From a virus: DNA of 25,750 bases. Positions 1 to 7,117 of this stretch are shown in pieces (position 1 is the stretch's first letter; each line of letters opens with the position of its first letter). Both the position numbers and the translations under genes were made by a program. Where the stretch lies: the IMG/VR virus record IMGVR_UViG_3300028198_000019, positions 1 through 25,750 of that record. One strand, written 5' to 3'. A model generated the notes under the pieces. It did not search any database. It saw only the letters and a list, made by a program, of their open reading frames with translations, and was not told the DNA's origin.

Positions 1-1
1 T

Positions 2-439
2 GAAATTCAGGAATTGAAAGCACTAAAACAATCCATGCTAGAACAGGACGTACAAAACCGTGTAATGAAAGCACACCCAGATTATTCAGAGATCGCTGCT
101 GATCCTGCATTCGCTGAGTGGGTTGGAGGTTCTGTTGTACGATTGGAATTGTATGAACGCGCTAATGCTAAGTTTGACTACGATGCTGCTAACGAGCTTC
201 TCTCCACTTGGAAAGAACGTAAGGGCGCAGTTGAGCAGGCAAAGGTAGTACAAGAAGCAGACCGAAAGCAACAGCGTAAAGCTGCTTCAACGGGTTCAGC
301 TAAGGGTTCTGATGCGTCTCCTTCCAAGAAGATTTATCGTAGGGCCGATATTCTTAACTTAATGCAAAATAATCCTAGTCGTTATCTTGAGTTGTCCGAT
401 GAAATTACATTGGCCTACGCAGAGAAACGAGTACGATAA
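2..439 (+). CDS. Putative capsid scaffolding/assembly protein, 3' part
   Basis: The reading frame is open to the left edge of the window, so only the C-terminal ~145 residues are present. A TTG at 14 lies in this frame but is probably internal. The protein is charged, helical and rich in Ala, Glu, Lys and Gln. It has a central stretch resembling the HPDY...W...R pattern of podovirus scaffold-like proteins, then a low-complexity Lys/Ser/Ala linker near residues 80-105 and a short basic end. It lies directly before the major capsid gene, the usual place for a scaffold that guides shell assembly and is then lost. The role is inferred from composition and position; a virion-associated protein is an alternative. 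Confidence 0.6.
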   Translation, partial: EIQELKALKQSMLEQDVQNRVMKAHPDYSEIAADPAFAEWVGGSVVRLELYERANAKFDYDAANELLSTWKERKGAVEQAKVVQEADRKQQRKAASTGSAKGSDASPSKKIYRRADILNLMQNNPSRYLELSDEITLAYAEKRVR

Positions 440-471
440 CTTAACTACTTACTTATAAAAGGTATATAAAA

Positions 472-1416
472 ATGGGTTTAGGTACTAATCACGTAACTAC
501 TACTACTGCTGCAACTTTCATTCCAGAGCTTTGGAGTGACGAGATCGTAGCTGCTTATAAACAAAACTTGACTTTGGCAAACTTGGTTAACAAGATGCCT
601 ATGTCTGGCAAGAAAGGTGATACTCTTCACATTCCAAAACCATCTCGTGGCGTAGCTACTGCTAAGTCAGCATCTAGCCAAGTTGCATTGCAGGCTGCTA
701 CTGAAAGCGAAGTAGCAATCTCAGTCAACAAGCACTACGAGTACAGCCGTCTGATTGAAGATATTGCTGAAGTACAAGCTCTGGCTTCTCTGCGTAAGTT
801 CTACACAGACGATGCTGGTTATGCACTGGCTAAACAAGTTGATACTGATCTGTTCGCTTTGGGTAAATCCTTCGGTAACGGTAACGGTTCTTCTTGGGTA
901 ACTAACAACACTTTCTTCATTGACGCTACTAACGGTAAAACTGCTTATGCAGAAGATACTGTTGCTGATGCTGACGTATTCACTGATGCTGGCTTCCGCG
1001 CTTTGATTCAAGAGTTGGATGACAACGACACTCCTATGGACGGTCGCTTCATCGTAGTTCCACCTTCTATGCGTAACACTATTATGGGCATTGACCGTTA
1101 CCAGTCTAGCGACTTCGTTGACGGCCGTGGTGTTCAGAATGGTCAAATCGGTACTCTGTACGGTATCGATGTATACGTTTCTACTAACTGCCCAGTTGTT
1201 GAGACTGCTGCTGCTAACTCTGCGTCTAGCGTAGACATTCGCGGTGCTATCTTGGGCCACAAAGATGCTATGGTATTGGCAGAGCAAGTGGGCGTTCGTT
1301 CACAAACTCAGTACAAGCAAGAGTATCTAGCTAACTTGTTCACCTCTGATACCATTTATGGTACTGGTGTTCTACGTCCTGAGTCAGGTATTGTTCTGGC
1401 TGTTCCAGACGCGTAG
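472..1416 (+). CDS. Major capsid protein
   Basis: This 314-residue protein has the size and composition of a podovirus coat protein: many Ala, Thr, Ser and Val residues, no membrane segments and no catalytic motifs. Familiar coat features are an N-terminal FIPELWSDEI stretch, a K(G)DTLHIPK segment near residue 50, a RFIVVPPSMR strand near residue 193 and a GTLYGIDVYVS strand near residue 227; an HK97-like fold is expected. The ATG follows an AAAGG ribosome site 9 bases upstream. Codon use is strongly biased to GCT, GTT, GGT, AAC and CGT, more so than in neighbouring genes, as expected for the most abundant virion protein. A scaffold-like gene precedes it and an intrinsic terminator follows. 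Confidence 0.9.
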   Translation: MGLGTNHVTTTTAATFIPELWSDEIVAAYKQNLTLANLVNKMPMSGKKGDTLHIPKPSRGVATAKSASSQVALQAATESEVAISVNKHYEYSRLIEDIAEVQALASLRKFYTDDAGYALAKQVDTDLFALGKSFGNGNGSSWVTNNTFFIDATNGKTAYAEDTVADADVFTDAGFRALIQELDDNDTPMDGRFIVVPPSMRNTIMGIDRYQSSDFVDGRGVQNGQIGTLYGIDVYVSTNCPVVETAAANSASSVDIRGAILGHKDAMVLAEQVGVRSQTQYKQEYLANLFTSDTIYGTGVLRPESGIVLAVPDA

Positions 1417-1435
1417 TAGTATAGCGTAACCATGA

Positions 1436-1466
1436 GGGAGGCATCTTAACGGGTGTCTCCCTTTTT
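1436..1466 (+). terminator. Intrinsic terminator after the capsid gene
   Basis: A 10-base-pair stem (1436-1445 with 1452-1461, two G-T wobbles) closes a six-base loop and is followed by five T at 1462-1466. It starts 20 bases after the capsid stop codon. T7 has its main late terminator (T-phi) at the same place, just after its capsid gene. Confidence 0.85.
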
Positions 1467-1503
1467 GGGTATAAGATATTAAATTTAAACGGGGGGCTAT
1501 ACG

Positions 1504-2550
1504 TTGGGTATATACAGGGGTTCAGGTGGCACTGGTGATGCAAACAACGATGCCACTATTAATGAGATAGAAAACTACAGATCAGAGGCGGCACAAAGCG
1601 CAACAAGTGCCGCTGCAAGTGCTAGTACAGTAAAGAGTGTTAACTATGCTGCAACCACATTAGCAGCAGGTTCTAGTGCCACATCTAGTTATGATGCTGG
1701 TACAAACACAGTTACAGTTGGTATCCCAGTAGGTGATACGGGAGCCACAGGAGCCACAGGAGCTACTGGAAGTCAAGGCCCAGTAGGTAGCCAAGGCCCA
1801 CAAGGAGATCAGGGCGTACAAGGGCTTACAGGAGCTACAGGGCCTCAAGGGGCTACAGGATCACAAGGTGCTACGGGAGCTACAGGATCTGTTGGTGCAA
1901 CAGGTGCAACTGGAGCAGACTCTACAGTAGCTGGCCCCCAAGGTATTCAGGGTATTACTGGAGCTACTGGATCTCAAGGAGCCACTGGAAGTCAAGGCGC
2001 TACGGGAGCCACTGGGCCACAAGGCGCTACAGGGGCAACAGGGGCAGACTCTACGGTAGCAGGCCCGACAGGAGCTACTGGAGCCGCTGGAGCTACTGGA
2101 GCTACTGGGGCTACTGGACCTACTGGCCCTACTGGAGCTACGGGTGCTGCTGGTTCTGATGGCGCTGATGGGGGCTTCCCCTCTGGAACACTTATGCTGT
2201 TTCAACAAACTGCTGCACCTACGGGCTGGACTAAACAAACAACTCACAATAACAAAGCACTGAGAGTAGTTTCTGGCACAGCAGGTTACGCTGGTAGTTA
2301 CCCGTTCTCAACTGTATTTTCAAAGACAGCAACAGACTATAGGTCGTTGACCGTTGCAAATCTGGCGAGCCACAGACACTCCATAGATGCTAACGGTGGA
2401 GATGGCTCAGGTACTCGTGTAGATAGGGCTAGTAATTCAGGCTCCACCTACATCTCGAATACAAACTATGCAGGCAGTAACTCTGCCCACACTCACCCAA
2501 TGGATATTCGAGTACAGTACGTTGACTTAATCATTGCGAGCAAAGACTAA
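1504..2550 (+). CDS. Collagen-like tail fibre with collar-type C-terminus
   Basis: This 348-residue protein has three parts. The N-terminus (1-75) begins with the [10 protein letters not shown] pattern seen at the start of many phage fibres and continues as an Ala/Ser-rich helix. Residues 79 to about 222 are Gly-X-Y triplets dominated by GAT and GPQ, which should form a collagen-like triple helix. The C-terminal ~125 residues begin [18 protein letters not shown] and carry two HxH pairs (HRH near 290, HTH near 330), like tail-collar tips that bind metal and contact the host surface. Translation probably starts at TTG 1504, after a G-rich ribosome site at 1491-1496, because no ATG lies near the conserved start. 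The protein likely binds the host receptor. Confidence 0.85.
   Translation: MGIYRGSGGTGDANNDATINEIENYRSEAAQSATSAAASASTVKSVNYAATTLAAGSSATSSYDAGTNTVTVGIPVGDTGATGATGATGSQGPVGSQGPQGDQGVQGLTGATGPQGATGSQGATGATGSVGATGATGADSTVAGPQGIQGITGATGSQGATGSQGATGATGPQGATGATGADSTVAGPTGATGAAGATGATGATGPTGPTGATGAAGSDGADGGFPSGTLMLFQQTAAPTGWTKQTTHNNKALRVVSGTAGYAGSYPFSTVFSKTATDYRSLTVANLASHRHSIDANGGDGSGTRVDRASNSGSTYISNTNYAGSNSAHTHPMDIRVQYVDLIIASKD
1738..2172 (+). repeat. Collagen-like Gly-X-Y coding repeat
   Basis: About 145 codons of degenerate 9-base units (GGA GCT ACT and variants) encode Gly-X-Y triplets inside the tail fibre. The block is interrupted twice by an ADSTVAG-type linker (near residues 138 and 181), which suggests duplication of a larger unit. 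Unit number may vary between related phages. Confidence 0.9.
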
Positions 2551-2819
2551 TGGCTGACTACTGCCCACTTGTGAAAGGCAAATGCAAAGAACATAAGTGC
2601 AAGTTCTACATTCAGGTTATGGGAGCTAATCCTCAAACTGGCGAGGATGTCAGCCGATGGGATTGTGCAGTAGCATGGTTGCCAATACTTATGATTGAGA
2701 ACTCACAACAGCAACGGCAAACAGGATCTGCTGTAGAGTCATTCAGAAATGAAATGGTAAAAACAAACCAACTCGCATTGGAGGTGATGTCAGATAACCC
2801 AATGCTAGATAAACAATGA
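2550..2819 (+). CDS. Small four-cysteine phage protein, unknown function
   Basis: An 89-residue protein whose ATG overlaps the fibre stop codon by one base (TAATG), implying coupled translation. Its N-terminal half holds C5, C12, C17 and C39 plus H15, a spacing that could bind zinc or an iron-sulfur cluster. Next come a DCAVAWLPILMIE segment and a Gln-rich helix ending AVESFRNEM. Small proteins of this pattern are, from memory, common beside fibre genes in marine and Pseudomonas-type podoviruses, without a known role. Metal binding and a role in fibre assembly are inferences only. Confidence 0.75.
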   Translation: MADYCPLVKGKCKEHKCKFYIQVMGANPQTGEDVSRWDCAVAWLPILMIENSQQQRQTGSAVESFRNEMVKTNQLALEVMSDNPMLDKQ

Positions 2820-2832
2820 GGCAGGAAATAGC

Positions 2833-3372
2833 ATGAGACTAACTATTGTACCAGAGGATTCACTTGTCATTGTGGATGGAGTGCCAGTTAGCATAGACCT
2901 TCTGGGTTTCTCAGAGTTGATTGGTGTTCATGCCGTTCAATGGTATGGGTCGGAAGGAGAGATCGAGTTTAAGGATGGAGGGGTTTCAAACTCTATCATA
3001 ACTGATGTATCACCCTATATGGGTGTAGTGGATGCACATGGCGTAGAGGTTGTTCGCCTAGCTGAAGCAGCAGAAGCACAGGCTATCTTAGATGAGCCTA
3101 GATTTAATAGGGATGATGCACTGGAAGCCATTGTACATGACTTCGGTGATGGCCGAATTATACAAGCACGAGAGTCTGATGAGACTAACTTACGCAACTC
3201 AGAGGAGATGATGATTCGGCGTGGTATGCCATCAATGGTTTGGGTTATGGCTGATAACCTTCCTGCCAATGTAACACCAGCAGACCTTCGTACAGCCATA
3301 GAGTCAGGACAAGATCAAGCTGCAACAATTTGGGATAAGTACATTACTGACCTAAAAACAATAACAAAATGA
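2833..3372 (+). CDS. Hypothetical protein, possibly fibre-assembly related
   Basis: A 179-residue protein starting at an ATG with an AGGA ribosome site 8 bases upstream. The N-terminal ~50 residues (MRLTIVPEDSLVIVDG, then HAVQWYGSEGEIEF) match a pattern commonly found in phage proteins next to fibre genes. The middle is Ala/Glu-rich and helical, and the C-terminus has no recognised motif. It has no signal peptide or membrane segment. Its place after the collagen-like fibre suggests a chaperone or fibre-associated role, but nothing in the sequence proves this. The stop overlaps the next ATG (ATGA). Confidence 0.7.
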   Translation: MRLTIVPEDSLVIVDGVPVSIDLLGFSELIGVHAVQWYGSEGEIEFKDGGVSNSIITDVSPYMGVVDAHGVEVVRLAEAAEAQAILDEPRFNRDDALEAIVHDFGDGRIIQARESDETNLRNSEEMMIRRGMPSMVWVMADNLPANVTPADLRTAIESGQDQAATIWDKYITDLKTITK

Positions 3373-3620
3373 TGGGGCTTGTAGATATGGATTTCCAAAC
3401 ACTCTTTAACACAGCGTTAGGTGTTGTGTTTATGTTATCTGGATGGTTTTGTAGAGCGCTGTGGGATTCCGTTAACCACCTTAGATCAGAGATTCAGGAA
3501 ATGGAAAGACGACTTCCTGAAACTTATCTAAGACGAGACGATTACAACGTAGATATAGCAGAGATAAAGCAACTACTACTCCGCATATCAGAACGTATGG
3601 ATCGTAAGGCAGATAAATAA
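3369..3620 (+). CDS. Small membrane protein with coiled-coil tail (lysis-associated?)
   Basis: At most 83 residues. ATG codons at 3369, 3372 and 3387 are possible starts; 3387 (MDFQTLFN) gives the N-terminus I remember for similar proteins, while 3369 gives a 4-base ATGA overlap with the preceding gene. One hydrophobic segment lies near residues 13-28 (ALGVVFMLSGWFC). A charged heptad-like helix follows, with the LRRDDY pattern and ISERMDRK near the end. The layout fits a small holin-like or spanin-like protein or a haemolysin XhlA-type membrane protein. It lies directly before a probable holin, which supports a lysis role, but the family is not certain. Confidence 0.6.
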   Translation: MMGLVDMDFQTLFNTALGVVFMLSGWFCRALWDSVNHLRSEIQEMERRLPETYLRRDDYNVDIAEIKQLLLRISERMDRKADK

Positions 3621-3621
3621 T

Positions 3622-4023
3622 ATGGGAATGATAGGCAGGATATTTGGTACAGACAAAGCTGTTGACAACCTCCTAGATAAGGATAACGGCCTACTAACAC
3701 AGGTAGGTGGTTGGATAGGTGGCCTAAAACACACGGAAGAAGAAAAGGCAGAGGACGCACAAGCAACAAGGCAGTGGGGCTTAAAGCAACTAGAAGCACT
3801 AGAGCCGTTCAAAGTAGTACAACGGATACTAGCTTTTGCAGCAGCAGCCTTGTGGATTATAGTAGGTTTGAATGTACTGCTAGGTATCTGGTTCGCTAAT
3901 CCAGTAACCATACAGCACTTAAAAGAGTTTGCTATGTCTGATTATATATTCTGGCCTGTAATATCTGTGTTCTCTTTGTACTTCTCTGGCGGTGTTGTAA
4001 ACTCTTTAAGAAAAAAATCTTAG
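3622..4023 (+). CDS. Probable holin (3TM / gene-transfer-agent type)
   Basis: A 133-residue protein with an amphipathic N-terminal region (GRIFGTDKAVDNLLDKDNG), a charged HTEEEKAEDAQA helix near residues 37-48, and two clear membrane segments near 70-91 (LAFAAAALWIIVGLNVLLGIW) and 107-124. The EEKA...A...W...LEA helix followed by membrane spans resembles the family named Holin of 3TMs, for gene-transfer release. The basic C-terminus (NSLRKKS) fits a cytoplasmic end. Holins form the membrane lesions that release endolysin at lysis; no endolysin is visible in this window. ATG codons at 3622 and 3628 could give a dual start, a known way of making holin and antiholin, but this is unproven. Confidence 0.7.
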   Translation: MGMIGRIFGTDKAVDNLLDKDNGLLTQVGGWIGGLKHTEEEKAEDAQATRQWGLKQLEALEPFKVVQRILAFAAAALWIIVGLNVLLGIWFANPVTIQHLKEFAMSDYIFWPVISVFSLYFSGGVVNSLRKKS

Positions 4024-4030
4024 AAAACTA

Positions 4031-4059
4031 TAGACAAACGCTTAAAAGTATGATATAAT
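4031..4059 (+). promoter_or_regulatory. Sigma70-like promoter with extended -10
   Basis: TAGACA at 4031-4036, a 17-base spacer and a perfect TATAAT at 4054-4059, preceded by TGA to give an extended -10. The expected start of transcription is near 4066, leaving a short leader with a GAGGAT ribosome site before the GTG at 4089. It lies in the only real gap between the holin and the connector gene. Confidence 0.8.
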
Positions 4060-4088
4060 ATTAAACACCTAATGAGGATATAAACAAA

Positions 4089-4736
4089 GTGACCTACTTA
4101 CAAATAGTAAATAACATTCTAAAGAGACTTAGGGAGCGTACTGTATCTACTGTAAACGAGACAGACTATAGTTCCCTAATTGCGTTATTTGTTAACGATG
4201 CAAAAGAGCTAGTAGAGAACTCTTGGAACTGGTCTGCTCTAAGAACATCATTAACTGTTAACACAACAGATGGTGTATTCAGCTACGAGATGAATGGTAC
4301 TCAAAACAGATTCTCCATGTTAGATGCTATCAACGTAAGTGATAACTCCTTTCTTGAATACAAGACAGCCCATGAGTTTAACACTTACTTCTTATCAGCA
4401 AGTCCACAACGTGGTATACCTACAGTATATAGCTACAATGGTATTAGCTCTGATGGTGATACTCAGGTTGATCTATACCCCATACCTGATGGTGTTTACA
4501 ATCTAAGGTTCAACATTGTACAACGAACTGCTGGCTTAGTTAATGATTCAGATACAATCACCGTACCATCTAGGCCTATAGAGACATTAGCATACGCCCT
4601 TGCAGTAGAGGAGCGCGGTGAAGATGGTGGATTATCCCCTGCCTCAGCAATAGCACTAGCTGACAAAACACTAAGTGATGCTGTTGCATTTGATTCTGCC
4701 AAACACGAAGAAGAAACAGAATGGATGGTACGCTAA
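4089..4736 (+). CDS. Tail tubular protein A-like head-tail connector
   Basis: A 215-residue protein, close to the 196 residues of T7 gp11. The N-terminus (TYLQIVNNILKRLRE) is the helix typical of this adaptor group, followed by the LIALFVNDAKELVENSWNWSAL segment found in podovirus connector/tail tubular A proteins. The middle is mostly beta (LYPIPDGVYNLRFNIVQR) and the C-terminus is helical and acidic. It should sit under the portal and join head to tail. Translation starts at GTG 4089, with GAGGAT upstream and a promoter at 4031-4059. The gene ends one base before the next ATG. Confidence 0.8.
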   Translation: MTYLQIVNNILKRLRERTVSTVNETDYSSLIALFVNDAKELVENSWNWSALRTSLTVNTTDGVFSYEMNGTQNRFSMLDAINVSDNSFLEYKTAHEFNTYFLSASPQRGIPTVYSYNGISSDGDTQVDLYPIPDGVYNLRFNIVQRTAGLVNDSDTITVPSRPIETLAYALAVEERGEDGGLSPASAIALADKTLSDAVAFDSAKHEEETEWMVR

Positions 4737-4737
4737 T

Positions 4738-6300
4738 ATGTCAAAACAACTACAGGCTGTCGCTATTGCAGCTCCGGGATTCTTTGGGCTAAACACCCAA
4801 CAGTCTGGGGCAGTAACAGGACAAGGCTTTGCGCTTAAAGCAGAGAATTGTGTAATTGATAAGTACGGTAGGCTTGGTTCTCGTAATGGTTGGTCTTATG
4901 TATCTACTGCAAAAGATACAGTGGCAGATGCAAACGTAGGTGTAAATCTAAAAGGGCTAACAAGGTTCTTAGATGTTGCAGGTGTAGAGACATACATTAG
5001 CTGGAGTGACGACAAGTTCTACACTGGTATCTCTGATCTAACAACTGTAGACCTCACAGGTGTCTCTGACACTATCACTACTGGCAACTGGCAAGCAGCC
5101 AGCCTTAATGACCACCAATATTTCTTCCAGAGTGGTTACAAACCTTTATTGTATACTTACCATACAGGGTCTGTAGAATTTTTAGATGTAGACAGTCACG
5201 CACATTCTAGTGGTACAGCACCAAAAGGCAACACAGTGCTATCTGCATACGGTAGGTTGTGGGTAGCAGACCTTGCTACTGAAAAGACTACAGTATACTT
5301 TAGTGATGTTTTAGATGGCGCTAAATGGAATACTGGTACTGCTGGTTCATTAGATATATCTGCCGTACTTACTAAAGGTACGGATCAAATTGTAGCTTTG
5401 GGGGCACACAATGGGAACTTGGTCATTTTCTGTAGAGACTCTATTATCATCTACGAAGATGGAGATAACTTTCAAGGTAGTTTTGACACTGCCTCTTTAA
5501 CACTTGTAGAAGTAATACAAGGTGTTGGTTGTGTTGCCAGAGATTCAGTACAGGGCTTAGGTGATGACATACTATTCTTATCTGCTAATGGTGTAAGGAG
5601 CCTATCTCGTGTTATCCAAGAGAAGTCACAACCACTATCTGATGTATCCCGTAACGTACAAGATGATATTGTACAGTTACTACGGGGCGAGATAAGCACA
5701 TCTGTTAAGTCTGTATACTCAGCTAGTAATAGTTTCTACCTTATCAGCTTTCTAAATTCAGGTAGTACATACTGCTTCGACACTCGCGGTAGACTAGAAG
5801 ATGGATCGTTTCGTGTATTGCTTTGGACAGAGCAGACTGCAAATGGTTACTTAGACTATAATGGTTCTTTGTATCTTGCAGAAGATAATGGATACGCAAA
5901 GTACACTGGACACTCTGACAATGGTTCTAGTTATCGTATGACCTACTACACGACATACTTAGACTTAGGTGAGCCTAGTTCAAGTAAGTTTGTTAAGCGT
6001 ATTAGTGCTACGACTATTGGTGCTACAGGCCAGACCTTCGTTATGAAAGTTGGTTATGATTACAACGATCAATATAACTCATATCCATTTATAACAAGTG
6101 CTGGTGGATTACACGCAGAGTATGGATTAGCTGAATATAACATTGGTGAGTACTCAACAGGTACTTTGATTGATAACATACAAGCACCTGCTGGTGGTTC
6201 TGGTACAGTATTACAGGTAGCATTTGAATCTGATATTGATGGTGCAGAATTAAGTCTACAGAAGATTTCTGTTTACGTTAAACTTGGAAAGATAACTTAA
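4738..6300 (+). CDS. Tail tubular protein B / stabilisation-like tail protein
   Basis: A 520-residue, mostly beta protein. I place the start at ATG 4738 (SKQLQAVAIAAPGFFGLNTQ), not at the longer in-frame ATG at 4675, because that N-terminus is the conserved one and the longer version would overlap the connector gene by 62 bases. The NCVIDKYGRLGSRNGW segment near residue 40 and later repeated strand pairs (RLWVADL, LVIFCRDSIIIYE, GDDILFLSANGVRSLS) suggest a propeller fold, as in T7 gp12 or P22 gp10-type proteins. At 520 residues it is nearer P22 gp10 (472) than T7 gp12 (794). It should form the tail nozzle or plug below the connector. Confidence 0.75.
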   Translation: MSKQLQAVAIAAPGFFGLNTQQSGAVTGQGFALKAENCVIDKYGRLGSRNGWSYVSTAKDTVADANVGVNLKGLTRFLDVAGVETYISWSDDKFYTGISDLTTVDLTGVSDTITTGNWQAASLNDHQYFFQSGYKPLLYTYHTGSVEFLDVDSHAHSSGTAPKGNTVLSAYGRLWVADLATEKTTVYFSDVLDGAKWNTGTAGSLDISAVLTKGTDQIVALGAHNGNLVIFCRDSIIIYEDGDNFQGSFDTASLTLVEVIQGVGCVARDSVQGLGDDILFLSANGVRSLSRVIQEKSQPLSDVSRNVQDDIVQLLRGEISTSVKSVYSASNSFYLISFLNSGSTYCFDTRGRLEDGSFRVLLWTEQTANGYLDYNGSLYLAEDNGYAKYTGHSDNGSSYRMTYYTTYLDLGEPSSSKFVKRISATTIGATGQTFVMKVGYDYNDQYNSYPFITSAGGLHAEYGLAEYNIGEYSTGTLIDNIQAPAGGSGTVLQVAFESDIDGAELSLQKISVYVKLGKIT

Positions 6301-6316
6301 AAGGTATATAAGAGAT

Positions 6317-7075
6317 ATGTCTAACTATACAAAAGCAACTAACTTTGCATCTAAGGATGCCCTACCTAGTGGTAATCCAGCCAAGGTTGTTAACGGTACA
6401 GAGATTGATGACGAATTTAACGCAATCCAAACTGCTGTAAACACTAAGGCTGATCTTAATGCACCTACCTTTACTGGTGTTCCTAGTGCGCCAACGGCTG
6501 CACCAGCTACCAACACTACCCAGATAGCTACTACAGCGTACACTACAGCAGCCGTAGCTGCGATACCAGACACGTTAGGAGGCCAGACTAGTGCTTACCA
6601 CCTAGACCGTACAAATCACACAGGAGCGCAAGCACAGTCCACTGTAACTGACTTGGTTACAGACCTAGCAGCTAAAGCACCACTAGCTTCTCCTAGCCTT
6701 ACAGGGACTCCTACAGCACCTACAGTTTCCATTGCTTCTGATTCTAGTACAAAAGTAGCTACTACTGCCTTTGTACATAATGTGGTGTCTAGTTCTTCAA
6801 GTGGGTATTACGCCGAAAATGGTTATGAAGTACTACCTAGTGGTTTAAAGATTCAGTGGGGTAGAAATACAATCACAGCTACAACAACAACTGTAACATT
6901 CCCTAGTGCGTTTAGTAGTGCTTGTTACTCTGTTACTTGTACAGCATACAAGTCAGGAAACACTGGCGGCTTAGGAAGTGCAGCAGGTCTTAACTCGCTT
7001 CCAACAACAACTGGTTTTGTAGCTAGTACAGCTTCAGCACATGACGATCTACTTTGGTGGGCAGTGGGTAAGTAA
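6317..7075 (+). CDS. Second tail fibre protein, gp53-like C-terminus
   Basis: A 252-residue protein. The N-terminus (NYTKATNFASKDALPSGNP, then VNGTEIDDEFN near 26) is the standard start of many phage fibres that attach to the tail. Two copies of the fibre repeat follow: ADLNAPTFTGVPSAPT near residues 45-60 and APLASPSLTGTPTAPT near 121-136, each with a downstream ATTA segment. The C-terminal ~90 residues begin with LPSGLKIQWGR and continue as VTFPSAFS and CYSVTCTAY strands, like the putative gp53-like fibre C-terminal domain that forms a receptor-binding tip. It is a second, unrelated adhesin besides the collagen-like fibre. The leader carries AAAAGGTATATAA, also found before the capsid gene. 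Confidence 0.85.
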   Translation: MSNYTKATNFASKDALPSGNPAKVVNGTEIDDEFNAIQTAVNTKADLNAPTFTGVPSAPTAAPATNTTQIATTAYTTAAVAAIPDTLGGQTSAYHLDRTNHTGAQAQSTVTDLVTDLAAKAPLASPSLTGTPTAPTVSIASDSSTKVATTAFVHNVVSSSSSGYYAENGYEVLPSGLKIQWGRNTITATTTTVTFPSAFSSACYSVTCTAYKSGNTGGLGSAAGLNSLPTTTGFVASTASAHDDLLWWAVGK

Positions 7076-7117
7076 CCCATAACACCATATAACATAATTT
7101 TATAGAGGAATAGGCGC

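Noticed and set aside
467-471. Promoter for the capsid gene in the short upstream gap
   Set aside because: TATA-like bases are present but no matching -35 at proper spacing; the signal is explained as an AT-rich ribosome leader.
721-1287. 188-codon open frame on the minus strand inside the capsid gene
   Set aside because: It is a mirror of the strongly biased codon use of the capsid gene; it has no ribosome site and no recognisable product.
4675-4737. Longer start for the tail tubular B-like gene
   Set aside because: The added 21 residues overlap the connector gene and lack the conserved N-terminus, while ATG 4738 fits the expected start directly after the previous stop.
7065-7079. Small hairpin (TGGGT/ACCCA) over the stop codon of the second fibre gene
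   Set aside because: The stem is only five base pairs and no T run follows, so there is too little support for a terminator.
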